NCBI RefSeq assembly: GCF_000770925.1
Contig: NZ_JDTK01000009.1
Span: forward strand, 1 to 64,000
Length of the DNA: 64,000 nt
Direction: 5' to 3'
Origin: Bifidobacterium ruminantium DSM 6489
GTDB taxonomy: Bacteria > Actinomycetota > Actinomycetes > Actinomycetales > Bifidobacteriaceae
Part shown: piece after piece, positions 14,958-22,563 of the stretch
Numbering within the stretch: position 1 is the first letter of the stretch
How the letters are laid out: the number at the start of each line of letters is the position of its first letter
Notes under the pieces: generated by a model
What the model saw: the letters and a program-made list of their open reading frames with translations, nothing else
Told to the model about the DNA's origin: nothing
The model's database searches: none
Made by a program: the position numbers and the translations under genes

Positions 14958-15785
14958 ATGAAACGCTTACTGGCAACCATTCGTAAAGGATCACGCACCA
15001 TTCAGGCATTGCTCTCCCTAGTGCTGCTGCTCGTCCTATGGTGGGGCACGACTGCGGCCGGCCTGATCAATCCGCTGTATCTGCCATCGCCGCAATCGGT
15101 GTGGAGCGCGTTCGTGGAAGCGAATTCCTGCCGTCCGCAATCGCCGGGATCAAGCCGCATCATCTGCGGCGAACAGCAATATTTCCTATGGCAGCATCTC
15201 GTGGTCAGCCTCGAACGCATCGGCATCGGCATGCTGCTGGCCATCATCGTGGGCATGCTGGTCGGATTCCTTCTGGCCGAAGTCGAATGGCTCAACCGCA
15301 TCGTGCTGCCCTACATCAACTTCATCCGCGCGCTGCCACCGCTCGGCTACATCGGCCTGCTGATCGTCTGGTTCGGCATCGGCGACACCACCAAGATCTG
15401 GCTGCTGTTCCTCGCCGCGTTCCCGCCCATCGTGCTCGCCACCCTGGAAGGCATCCAAGGAGTGAACAAGGACCGGGCCAATTCGGCGCTCTCACTGGGC
15501 GCAAGCCGTTTCAAGGCGTTCCTGTTCGTCATCTTCCCCAGCGCGCTGCCCTCCATCATGAACGGCATCCGACTGGCCGTCGGCTTCGCCTGGACCACCG
15601 TGGTGGCCGCCGAGCTCAACAACGGCATCCCCGGCATCGGCGCGCTCGCCTACCTGTCCGGCACCGAGCTGAACACCTCGCTCACCATCGCCTGCATCTT
15701 CGTCATCGGCATCGCGGCGCTGCTGCTGGACGGGCTGATCGTGCTCATCACCAAACTGGTCACCCCGTGGGTCGGCAAGGACTGA
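14958..15785 (+). CDS. tauC: ABC transporter permease, taurine/sulfonate type
   Basis: The 275-residue protein has six predicted membrane segments and the BPD-type coupling loop ALSLGASRFKAFLFVIFPSALPSIMNGIRLAVG (about 178-210), where EAA-like residues meet the ATPase. It belongs to the TauC/SsuC/NrtB permease family. An unusual insert of about 25 residues with two Cys (NSCRPQSPGSSRIICGEQQY) lies in the first external loop. Next genes encode binding lipoprotein and ATPase. Confidence 0.88.
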   Translation: MKRLLATIRKGSRTIQALLSLVLLLVLWWGTTAAGLINPLYLPSPQSVWSAFVEANSCRPQSPGSSRIICGEQQYFLWQHLVVSLERIGIGMLLAIIVGMLVGFLLAEVEWLNRIVLPYINFIRALPPLGYIGLLIVWFGIGDTTKIWLLFLAAFPPIVLATLEGIQGVNKDRANSALSLGASRFKAFLFVIFPSALPSIMNGIRLAVGFAWTTVVAAELNNGIPGIGALAYLSGTELNTSLTIACIFVIGIAALLLDGLIVLITKLVTPWVGKD

Positions 15786-15843
15786 AAACCGACCATCCGC
15801 GGAGCGATCATCCGCAACGCAACACACAAGAGAGGACAAGACG

Positions 15844-16953
15844 ATGAGCGACGCAACCCACTTCCCGAACCACACCACGAACCACACCACACGACTGCTC
15901 GGCAAAAGCATCGCCGCCATAATCGCGGCCGGAATGCTGACCGGCACCACGGCCTGCGGAGCCATGCCGACGGCCTACGAAATCGCCGGCATCTCCCCCA
16001 CCGGTGCCACGGCCACCTGCCCGGTCGACACCAACGACGACTTCACCGGGACCATCCGCATCGCATGGCAATCCATTCCGAACGCCGATCTGATCGTCAA
16101 GGATCTCGGCCTGCTAGAAGCCTGCATGCCGAAAGCCACCATCCAATGGAACCAGTTCAATTCCGGCGGCGACGTGATCCAGGCCTTCGGCTCCCGCTCG
16201 ATCGACATCGGCCTGGCGGGATCAAGCCCCTCGGTTCGCGCGGTTTCCGCACCGCTGAGCCTGCCGGTGAAAATCGTATGGATCCATGACGTCATCGGCG
16301 AGGCCGAATCGCTGGTGACCAATGTCGAATCCGCCAAAACCATCAAGGATCTCGCAGGCAAGAACATCGCGGTCCCCTTCGGCTCCACCTCGCATTTCAG
16401 CCTGCTGAGCGCGCTGAGCAAAGCGGGAATGAGCGAAACCAGCGTGAACCTCATCAACCTCGATCCCGACAAAATGGCCGGCGCATGGAATCGCAAGGAA
16501 ATCGACGCGGCCTGGGTGTGGGATCCCGTGCTTTCCAAACTGAAGGCCGCCGACGGACACATCGTGACGTCCAGCGCCGAAACCGCCAAAAGCGGCTCCG
16601 CGACGTACGACATGGAAATCGCATCCACCGACTTCATCACGGCGAACCCCGGCGCGATGAAAACCTGGACCGCCGTCGAAAACTACGCAGCGGGCCTGCT
16701 GAAAACCAAACCGGACAGCTCCGCCGAAGCCATCGCATCCCAGCTGGGCACCGCCAAAAAGGACGTGCTCACGCAAATGAAGGGATACACCTACCCGCAG
16801 GCCAAGGCGCAAAGCGAATCGTTCCACGGCGAACTGCCGGCCGTCCTCAAATCCACGGCGAAATTCCTCAAATCACAGAACAGCCTGGACACCGTGAACG
16901 ACACCTATGAAACGACGCTGTACACCGACGCCATCGACGCCGTGGCCAAATAA
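15844..16953 (+). CDS. tauA: Taurine/sulfonate-binding lipoprotein of an ABC transporter
   Basis: The 369-residue protein has a lipoprotein signal: basic stretch and hydrophobic core (IAAIIAAGMLTGTTACG) with the lipidated Cys near residue 38. The mature part is a TauA/SsuA-like binding protein (IRIAWQSIPNADLIVKDLGL..., SSPSVRAVSAPLSLPVKIVW, KNIAVPFGSTSHFSLLSAL). It would capture taurine at the outer face. A GAGAGGAC site precedes the ATG. Confidence 0.88.
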   Translation: MSDATHFPNHTTNHTTRLLGKSIAAIIAAGMLTGTTACGAMPTAYEIAGISPTGATATCPVDTNDDFTGTIRIAWQSIPNADLIVKDLGLLEACMPKATIQWNQFNSGGDVIQAFGSRSIDIGLAGSSPSVRAVSAPLSLPVKIVWIHDVIGEAESLVTNVESAKTIKDLAGKNIAVPFGSTSHFSLLSALSKAGMSETSVNLINLDPDKMAGAWNRKEIDAAWVWDPVLSKLKAADGHIVTSSAETAKSGSATYDMEIASTDFITANPGAMKTWTAVENYAAGLLKTKPDSSAEAIASQLGTAKKDVLTQMKGYTYPQAKAQSESFHGELPAVLKSTAKFLKSQNSLDTVNDTYETTLYTDAIDAVAK

Positions 16954-16994
16954 CGCGCCACGGACATACCAGCCGTCAAGAAAGGACCTGAACC

Positions 16995-17840
16995 ATGAAC
17001 GCCAACGACATGACATGGAGCGAACTGACTGAGAAGCAGACCATGGCGGCACAGGGCATCGCCGTCGACATACGCGGAGTCAACAAGCGCTACACCACGC
17101 AGGAGAACGCGGAAGTTACCGCACTGCACGACATCAACCTGCAGATCAAGGAGCATGACTTCATCTGCGTCGTCGGCCGTTCCGGATGCGGCAAAACCAC
17201 GCTGCTGAACATGCTGGCCGGATTCGAAAAGCCCTCCGACGGCGAGATCGTCGCCCAAGGACGCAAGGTCGACGGCCCCAGCCCGCGGCGCGGCGTCGTA
17301 TTCCAGAAGCCGCCGCTGTATCCATGGCTCACCGTCCGCAAAAACGTGGAATTCGGCATGCGAATGCAGGGAGTCAAGCCTGCGGAGCGCGCACAGATCG
17401 CCGAACACTATCTTGAGCTGGTCGGCCTGAAAGATGCCGCGGAGCGGCGCCCGTACGAGCTTTCCGGCGGCATGCAGCAGCGCGCGCAAATCGCCCGCGT
17501 GCTCGCCACGGACCCCGATGTGATTCTGATGGACGAGCCGTACGGCGCATTGGACGCACTGACTCGCGAGCACCTGCAGAACGAGCTTCTGCGCATTTGG
17601 GAGGAAAAGAAGAAAACCGTCTTCTTCATCACGCACAGCGTTGACGAGGCCATTTTCCTGGCTACCAGGGTGATCGTGATGAGCGCGCATCCCGGCACCA
17701 TCAAAATGGACATTCCGATCAACATTCCCTGCAATCCGGACGATCCCGACAATATGGAGAAGATGCGCGCGCATCCGGATTTCGCCCGGCTTCGCGAGCA
17801 GATCACCACCGCCATCTACGAGCAGGACGATCAGGAATAG
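16995..17840 (+). CDS. tauB: ABC transporter ATPase, taurine/sulfonate type
   Basis: The 281-residue ATPase has Walker A GRSGCGKTT, Q-loop near VVFQKPPLYPW, signature LSGGMQQR, Walker B VILMDEPYGALD and H-switch FFITHSVDEA. It is of the TauB/SsuB type with a 25-residue N-terminal extension. It is the last gene of the operon; array D follows 25 bp after the stop. Confidence 0.9.
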   Translation: MNANDMTWSELTEKQTMAAQGIAVDIRGVNKRYTTQENAEVTALHDINLQIKEHDFICVVGRSGCGKTTLLNMLAGFEKPSDGEIVAQGRKVDGPSPRRGVVFQKPPLYPWLTVRKNVEFGMRMQGVKPAERAQIAEHYLELVGLKDAAERRPYELSGGMQQRAQIARVLATDPDVILMDEPYGALDALTREHLQNELLRIWEEKKKTVFFITHSVDEAIFLATRVIVMSAHPGTIKMDIPINIPCNPDDPDNMEKMRAHPDFARLREQITTAIYEQDDQE

Positions 17841-17865
17841 GGGGCATGGGAGCGGTCAGCGAGTT

Positions 17866-17991
17866 TGTCCGATTCTGGAGAATCGGACACTCAGGGCACC
17901 AATTTGCATGCACGAATGTCCGATTCTGGAAAAACGGACATCCAAGGCACTCCAGCAGCACTTTGCGTGTCCGATTCTGCAGAATCGGACA
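17866..17991. repeat. Palindrome array D: three units, 51-bp period
   Basis: Units start at 17866 (CTGGAG centre), 17917 (same altered right half as 10650) and 17968 (perfect). It lies between the convergent tauB and EamA genes, where it could also terminate transcription. Confidence 0.92.
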
Positions 17992-18026
17992 TTCAAGTAT
18001 TGGGTATGCGAGAAGCGGACGCGCGG

Positions 18027-18929
18027 TCAGCGCACCAGGAACACCATGACGAGGATCATCACGAAACCGACCAGATCGGTGGGCTCGAACACTGCTCCAG
18101 TCCACGCCACCGCGGAGACCGTGGCCATGACCGGCTCGCTGGTGCCAAGCATGGTGGCGCGCATCGAGCCGACGCGCATCACACCGGCCATGTACAGCCA
18201 GAACGCACCGAACGTGCCGCCGACCACGGTGAAGACCATCAGTCCAACGCCCGCCCAATCCAAGTGCGGAGCCGTGGCCCACGGTCGCACGAACGGCAAT
18301 AACACAAGCCCGGAAAGCATAAACGTGATGCCGTTCACCGTGAAATTGCCCCATTTCGCCATCAATCCCACCGGAAGAATCGACATTGCCGCGGTGGAAA
18401 GCGCATTCATCAATCCCCATGCCAGACCGATCAGCGGAAGCTTCAGCATGGTGAAATCGCCACCCGTCGCAATAAGCGCCGTCCCCACGAAGGCGAGCGC
18501 CACACCAATCGTCTCGCGCTTGCCGGGCAGACGGCGGCCGCGCAGGCACACGTACCCCAATACGAACAGCAGATTCAGGCTTTGCAACACTGTCGCGGTG
18601 CCGGAATTCGTCCAATCGATGGATTCAAGATAGGCCACCTGCACCAGAAGCACGCATATGGCGGCGGTCGCCAACATCCATGGATACGATTTGCGATCCT
18701 TCCATACGCCGGCGAACAGTTTCGGCGTCACGACGGCCGAGCATGCCAGGAACAGCGCGCCGCCGGCGAGCTCGCGCACGCATGCGAGCCACAGCGGCGA
18801 GGCGTGGTAGGTGCCCATGAGGATTTTGGAGACGGTGGCGTTGATGCCCCACAGCACGCCTCCGCACAGGGTCATCGCGATGCCGACGAGCAGATCCTTC
18901 GGCGTGCGCTCGAACGTCTTTCCCGCCAT
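18027..18929 (-). CDS. EamA-family (drug/metabolite) transporter
   Basis: The 300-residue protein has about ten transmembrane segments in two EamA repeats (GGVLWGINATVSKILMG near the N-terminus; LGTSEPVMATVSAVAWTGAVF near the C-terminus). Many members export amino acids or other metabolites; the substrate is not readable here. The start at 18929 has AAAGGAG at rather long spacing (11 nt). It is convergent with the taurine operon and has array D downstream. Confidence 0.85.
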   Translation of the reverse strand: MAGKTFERTPKDLLVGIAMTLCGGVLWGINATVSKILMGTYHASPLWLACVRELAGGALFLACSAVVTPKLFAGVWKDRKSYPWMLATAAICVLLVQVAYLESIDWTNSGTATVLQSLNLLFVLGYVCLRGRRLPGKRETIGVALAFVGTALIATGGDFTMLKLPLIGLAWGLMNALSTAAMSILPVGLMAKWGNFTVNGITFMLSGLVLLPFVRPWATAPHLDWAGVGLMVFTVVGGTFGAFWLYMAGVMRVGSMRATMLGTSEPVMATVSAVAWTGAVFEPTDLVGFVMILVMVFLVR

Positions 18930-18980
18930 CGGCCGCTGTTCTCCTTTGCTCTCGCGTTCCCTTCCAACGCACACCATACA

Positions 18981-19052
18981 CGGGTTTCTACGAATACGCG
19001 GGTTTCTGCGGATATGCGGGTTTCTGCGGATATGCGGGTTTCTACAGGCTGG
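18981..19052. repeat. 18-bp tandem repeat, four units
   Basis: Units of the form CGGGTTTCTGCGGATATG start at 18981, 18999, 19017 and 19035; the middle two are identical, the outer two diverged. The last overlaps the stop codon of the hydrolase gene. Confidence 0.9.
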
Positions 19053-20106
19053 CGTCAGGCGCGGCGAGGAAATCGAAGATCTTGTCCAGATACGGTCCAA
19101 GCACCTCGTTCGGCATGGAGAAGATCTCGTGCAGCGATTGCCCGTACCGCACTTTCTCGATCGATCCGCCGCCTTCGCGCACGCGTTCCACGAAATCGTC
19201 CTGCGGCCCGTTGAGCACCCAGATGTCGCGTCCGGCCTGGAAGAGCAGCATCGGGGTTTCGATCGCGCCGCACATGTCCGGCTTGAGTATGGCACGGGAC
19301 AGCGCCAGCGCCTGATACGCCCATTCGAAGGTCGCCGCATTGGTCTGACACGACACGTCGTCGCAGCGTTGCTGATGGAACCAGCGCACGCGCGCCTCGG
19401 AAGCGCCCTCATGTTCGCTGAGATCGAGGTCGGTCGAGAAATCGGTATGCCCGAATACGCGCGATTTGCCGAATCCCAGTCCGCACAGCATGCCCGTCGC
19501 GATGCGCGCCAGCCATGTCGGCATGCCGACGACGGGGGCGATCATGGGCGCGGACAGCACAGCCTTGTCGAACAGGGCCGGATAGCGTTCCAGCACGGCC
19601 GCGCCGATGCCGCCGCCCATCGAATGGCAGTACAGGTGCAGCGGTTTATCGCACGCGTATTCGCGCGCGACGCTATCGGCGAAGGCCGCGAGATCGGACA
19701 CATACCGGCGCCAATCGTCGATCCACACCAGGCTGGGATTGTCCACGTCATGCACGGAATGACCGTGCCCGCGATGCTCGAGGATGCATACGGAATAGCC
19801 GGCCAGCAGGAAATACCATGCCATCTCGCTGTATTTTCGCGCGAATTCGGTGAATCCGTGCGAAATGACGATCGCACCGCGGAACACGCCCGAAGCGCCG
19901 TCCTCACGCAGCGCATCGAATTTGGCCGCGTCGTAACAGCAATAGTGCAACCGGCCGGGTTCGTCCAGTTTGGGCAGCGCGTCGCCGTTCCAGTCAACGG
20001 TGGCTGGATCCATCCATCCTTCCGTCATGCAGGCGTCCAGCGCGGGCAGCACCTTGCTTTCCATTTCGGCGTCGTAATTCGCCTCGTCGAGCAGCCTAAG
20101 AGTCAT
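19042..20106 (-). CDS. Alpha/beta hydrolase, monoacylglycerol-lipase/lysophospholipase-like
   Basis: The 354-residue protein has an oxyanion strand IVISHGFTEFARKY, then HRGHGHS, the nucleophile elbow CHSMGGG (Ser about residue 160), and a late acid-base pair (FQAGRDIWVL and SLHEIF), the order of a serine hydrolase triad. The HGF...HRGHG pattern resembles bacterial monoacylglycerol lipases. No signal peptide, so it is cytosolic. An upstream ATG at 20130 is the alternative start. Confidence 0.85.
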   Translation of the reverse strand: MTLRLLDEANYDAEMESKVLPALDACMTEGWMDPATVDWNGDALPKLDEPGRLHYCCYDAAKFDALREDGASGVFRGAIVISHGFTEFARKYSEMAWYFLLAGYSVCILEHRGHGHSVHDVDNPSLVWIDDWRRYVSDLAAFADSVAREYACDKPLHLYCHSMGGGIGAAVLERYPALFDKAVLSAPMIAPVVGMPTWLARIATGMLCGLGFGKSRVFGHTDFSTDLDLSEHEGASEARVRWFHQQRCDDVSCQTNAATFEWAYQALALSRAILKPDMCGAIETPMLLFQAGRDIWVLNGPQDDFVERVREGGGSIEKVRYGQSLHEIFSMPNEVLGPYLDKIFDFLAAPDASL

Positions 20107-20204
20107 GCTTTCATCATACGAATCCCACATGAACAGCCTTCAGAGCCCCACGCTTCGGCTCCACGGATCGAACGCGCCTCCTCACTCGTGGACGCGCTCC
20201 CCCG

Positions 20205-20210
20205 TACAAT
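20205..20210 (+). promoter_or_regulatory. -10 element for a possibly leaderless transcript
   Basis: TACAAT ends six bases before the ATG of the small peptide gene, and no ribosome site is present. The -35 region is weak. Confidence 0.45.
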
Positions 20211-20216
20211 GTCGGT

Positions 20217-20387
20217 ATGAAAATCATGTCATTATGTGTGGCATTCGTCATGCTCTGCACCATGCAGCCAGCCGGAACGATGGCCCCTTCCAACGGGAAG
20301 GCTGCCATCTTCGCCGACGCGGTGAGAGGAACCGCATCCGCCATCATCGACTGCCCGCCGCCGCTTTACTGGCTGTGTGGAAAGTGA
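20217..20387 (+). CDS. Small signal-peptide-like peptide ahead of a two-component system
   Basis: A 56-residue frame begins MKIMSLCVAFVMLCTMQPAG, a short basic start and hydrophobic core like a signal peptide, and ends CPPPLYWLCGK with two Cys eight residues apart. Its TGA overlaps a possible GTG start of the response regulator (GTGA at 20384), so the two would be coupled. I recognise no family; it has no AgrB-like partner here. It could be a secreted signal sensed by the adjacent kinase, or a leader peptide. Confidence 0.5.
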   Translation: MKIMSLCVAFVMLCTMQPAGTMAPSNGKAAIFADAVRGTASAIIDCPPPLYWLCGK

Positions 20388-20395
20388 GCCATGCG

Positions 20396-21061
20396 ATGAA
20401 TCCCACGAAATCCGCAGCTCCCATACCAAAAATCCACCGTGTAGCGCTGGTCGACAACGATCCGCGCGCGTTGGAATCGCTGAGCCTTCTCATCGAAGCG
20501 AAGGTCCCCACGGCCTACGTGGTGTGGACGGCCACTTCCGGCGACGAAGCGATCGAGCGTTGCCAGAGGAACGACGACAATCTCAACCTGCTTGTATTGG
20601 ACATGTCCATGGAGGGCTTGCAGGGGCCGGCCATCTGCCATCGGATCCGTCTCATGGACAGGCATTTGCCGATTCTGGGCATCACCAGCTTCTCCATCAA
20701 CAGCTACCGTAGCAGGCTGATGGAAGCCGGAGCGCAGGGACTGATCGGCAAGGAGGATTCCGATCAGCTGGCGAAGGCCATCGAGCGGCTCTGTGGAGGC
20801 AACGTTATGGAGGGATTCGAACCTCCCGCCCTGGCCAACGTGCGCATCAGACGCGAGGAGGAGACCTCACCGCGGCTCACCGTGCGCGAGGAGCAAATCA
20901 TCTTCCTGTGCGCCGACGGCATGCTGGACAGGGAGATCGCCGAACGACTGGACATCTCCGAAAGCACCGTGCGCAAGCATATGCAGGGCATTCTCAAGAA
21001 GCTGAACTGCAAGACGGCACGCCAGGCAGTGGCATTGTGGGTGAGATCGCATGCACGCTGA
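20396..21061 (+). CDS. NarL/LuxR-type response regulator
   Basis: The 221-residue protein has a receiver domain (acidic pocket VDNDP, phospho-Asp in LLVLDMSMEG, Thr/Ser in GITSFS, Lys in LIGKED) and a LuxR helix-turn-helix (LTVREEQIIFLCADGMLDREIAERLDISESTVRKHMQGILKKL). A GTG at 20384 overlapping the upstream peptide stop is an equally possible start. Its last codons overlap the kinase start by 11 bp. Confidence 0.9.
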   Translation: MNPTKSAAPIPKIHRVALVDNDPRALESLSLLIEAKVPTAYVVWTATSGDEAIERCQRNDDNLNLLVLDMSMEGLQGPAICHRIRLMDRHLPILGITSFSINSYRSRLMEAGAQGLIGKEDSDQLAKAIERLCGGNVMEGFEPPALANVRIRREEETSPRLTVREEQIIFLCADGMLDREIAERLDISESTVRKHMQGILKKLNCKTARQAVALWVRSHAR

Positions 21062-22340
21062 ACCCACAAAACCCAGACCCGTAAGCGCCTTCCGCTCCTG
21101 GCACAACCATATGCGTGCCGACCATCCGAAACTCTGGCATCCGATCCGCATAACCATCGTGGTCATCACCGTATGGTGGATCCTGTTCTGCCTGGTGCTC
21201 GTCCCGACCGACAATCCCGCGGCGATCGTCTGGACCATCATCGAAATCGCGGTGCTGCTGCTGTCCCCGTTCTTTCCGAAATCGATGTCGCTGCTGTTTC
21301 TGATCATGAGCCAGTCGGGACCTTGGCTCATACCCGGAGCCGACGTCAACTCGCTGCCGGGAATCCTTTACACGTTCGGCATGCTCGCCTACGAAACCAA
21401 CAATCTCGTGGCGCTGCTGCTGCTCGCTTATTCCATAGGCGACCAGCTGTTCCGTCAACTGGCCCTTGGCACGAGCCGCAGCAATCCCGTGGCCATCATC
21501 GCCATGGTCAGCCTGGTACTGATGCTCGGATGCGGTTTGCGATGGAACCAGGCCGTAGCCGGCAGCCGCGCCGAGGCGGAGCAGGCGAAAGCGCGATTAC
21601 GGGAGATGGAAAGCCGCAGTCACATCGCGGAAGCCATACACGACGCCGTGACGGGAGATCTGTCCGCCGCGGCTTTCGTCACGCAACGTCGCATCGATGC
21701 ATTGTCCGGCGGAGACGATGGCGATGGCAGCGCCTCGACGGATGGTGACGACGGCAAGAACGCGGACGAAAGACGCGATGAGCTCGACAAATGGACGCAG
21801 GTCAACGATTACATCCTGTCCGCCCTGACCAACGTGCATCGCGTCATCGACGAACTGGATATGGACGTCACCGTCCTTGAGGAGGATGTGGACGGCAAGG
21901 CCTTCTCCGACCTGCTCAAAGCCACGATGGCCGGCGGCGACCGGCGTCTACGCGCGCTCGGCTTCGACATCACCTCGATCCTCCATGTGGCGGGCGGTGC
22001 GCCAAGCGCCTCCCCGAGCCTGGCCGGAATCGCCAATGACCTGCTTCGCGAGACCTACGCCAACATCGCGCGTCATGCCCAGTCCGGCAGCAAAGCCGAC
22101 CTGTCGGTGATACTCAAGCCGAACGCCGTCGAAATCACGCAGATCAACCAGGCGAGGACCACCGAAACGGATCGCACGCAGTCGGGAGGCCACGGCCTCG
22201 CGTATTTCAGCAAACAGCTCGAATCGCATGGCGGCAAACTCGAGACAACGCTGCGCGACGGCGAATGGACGCTGTTCGCCTATCTGCCGATTCCGGTGCC
22301 CGAAACCCTGCCACCCCTTGCCGGACACCCCGAATCGTGA
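21051..22340 (+). CDS. Membrane sensor histidine kinase (HisKA_3, NarL-type partner)
   Basis: The 429-residue protein has four to five membrane segments in residues 30-165 with almost no external domain, a coiled linker, the phospho-acceptor His in IAEAIHDAVTGDLSAAAF, and a reduced ATP-binding domain (N-box ETYANIARHA, G-box SGGHGLAYF). A charged, Asp-rich low-complexity stretch (GGDDGDGSASTDGDDGKN) interrupts the dimerisation helices. Little external sequence suggests it senses the membrane or a small peptide. Confidence 0.9.
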   Translation: MHAEPTKPRPVSAFRSWHNHMRADHPKLWHPIRITIVVITVWWILFCLVLVPTDNPAAIVWTIIEIAVLLLSPFFPKSMSLLFLIMSQSGPWLIPGADVNSLPGILYTFGMLAYETNNLVALLLLAYSIGDQLFRQLALGTSRSNPVAIIAMVSLVLMLGCGLRWNQAVAGSRAEAEQAKARLREMESRSHIAEAIHDAVTGDLSAAAFVTQRRIDALSGGDDGDGSASTDGDDGKNADERRDELDKWTQVNDYILSALTNVHRVIDELDMDVTVLEEDVDGKAFSDLLKATMAGGDRRLRALGFDITSILHVAGGAPSASPSLAGIANDLLRETYANIARHAQSGSKADLSVILKPNAVEITQINQARTTETDRTQSGGHGLAYFSKQLESHGGKLETTLRDGEWTLFAYLPIPVPETLPPLAGHPES

Positions 22341-22455
22341 CTGGCTCCGACGGTCGCGAGAAACGAAAGGGTACTACAAAAGGTGCTACACAGATGTGGT
22401 ACACCCTTACTTGCAGGGGTGTTCACGCCATCCTATCTTCCCTATTGAGAAGGGT

Positions 22456-22530
22456 TACGCGTCTCCCTGTGACCCGACGGATACTTGGCAGTCCGTCGAA
22501 TCGCAGGGGACGCGTTCTTTTTTTCTTCGG
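22456..22530 (+). terminator. Terminator after the two-component operon
   Basis: ACGCGTCTCCCTG pairs with CAGGGGACGCGT (one bulge) and is followed by a run of seven T. Confidence 0.65.
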
Positions 22531-22563
22531 TTGTATCGGAACGTCAGTTCCGCCGGAACACCG

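Noticed and set aside
20217-20387. AgrD-type autoinducer precursor
   Set aside because: The end has Cys and aromatic residues, but there is no AgrB-like protease, no acidic C-terminal tail and the second Cys position is atypical; kept only as an unassigned peptide.
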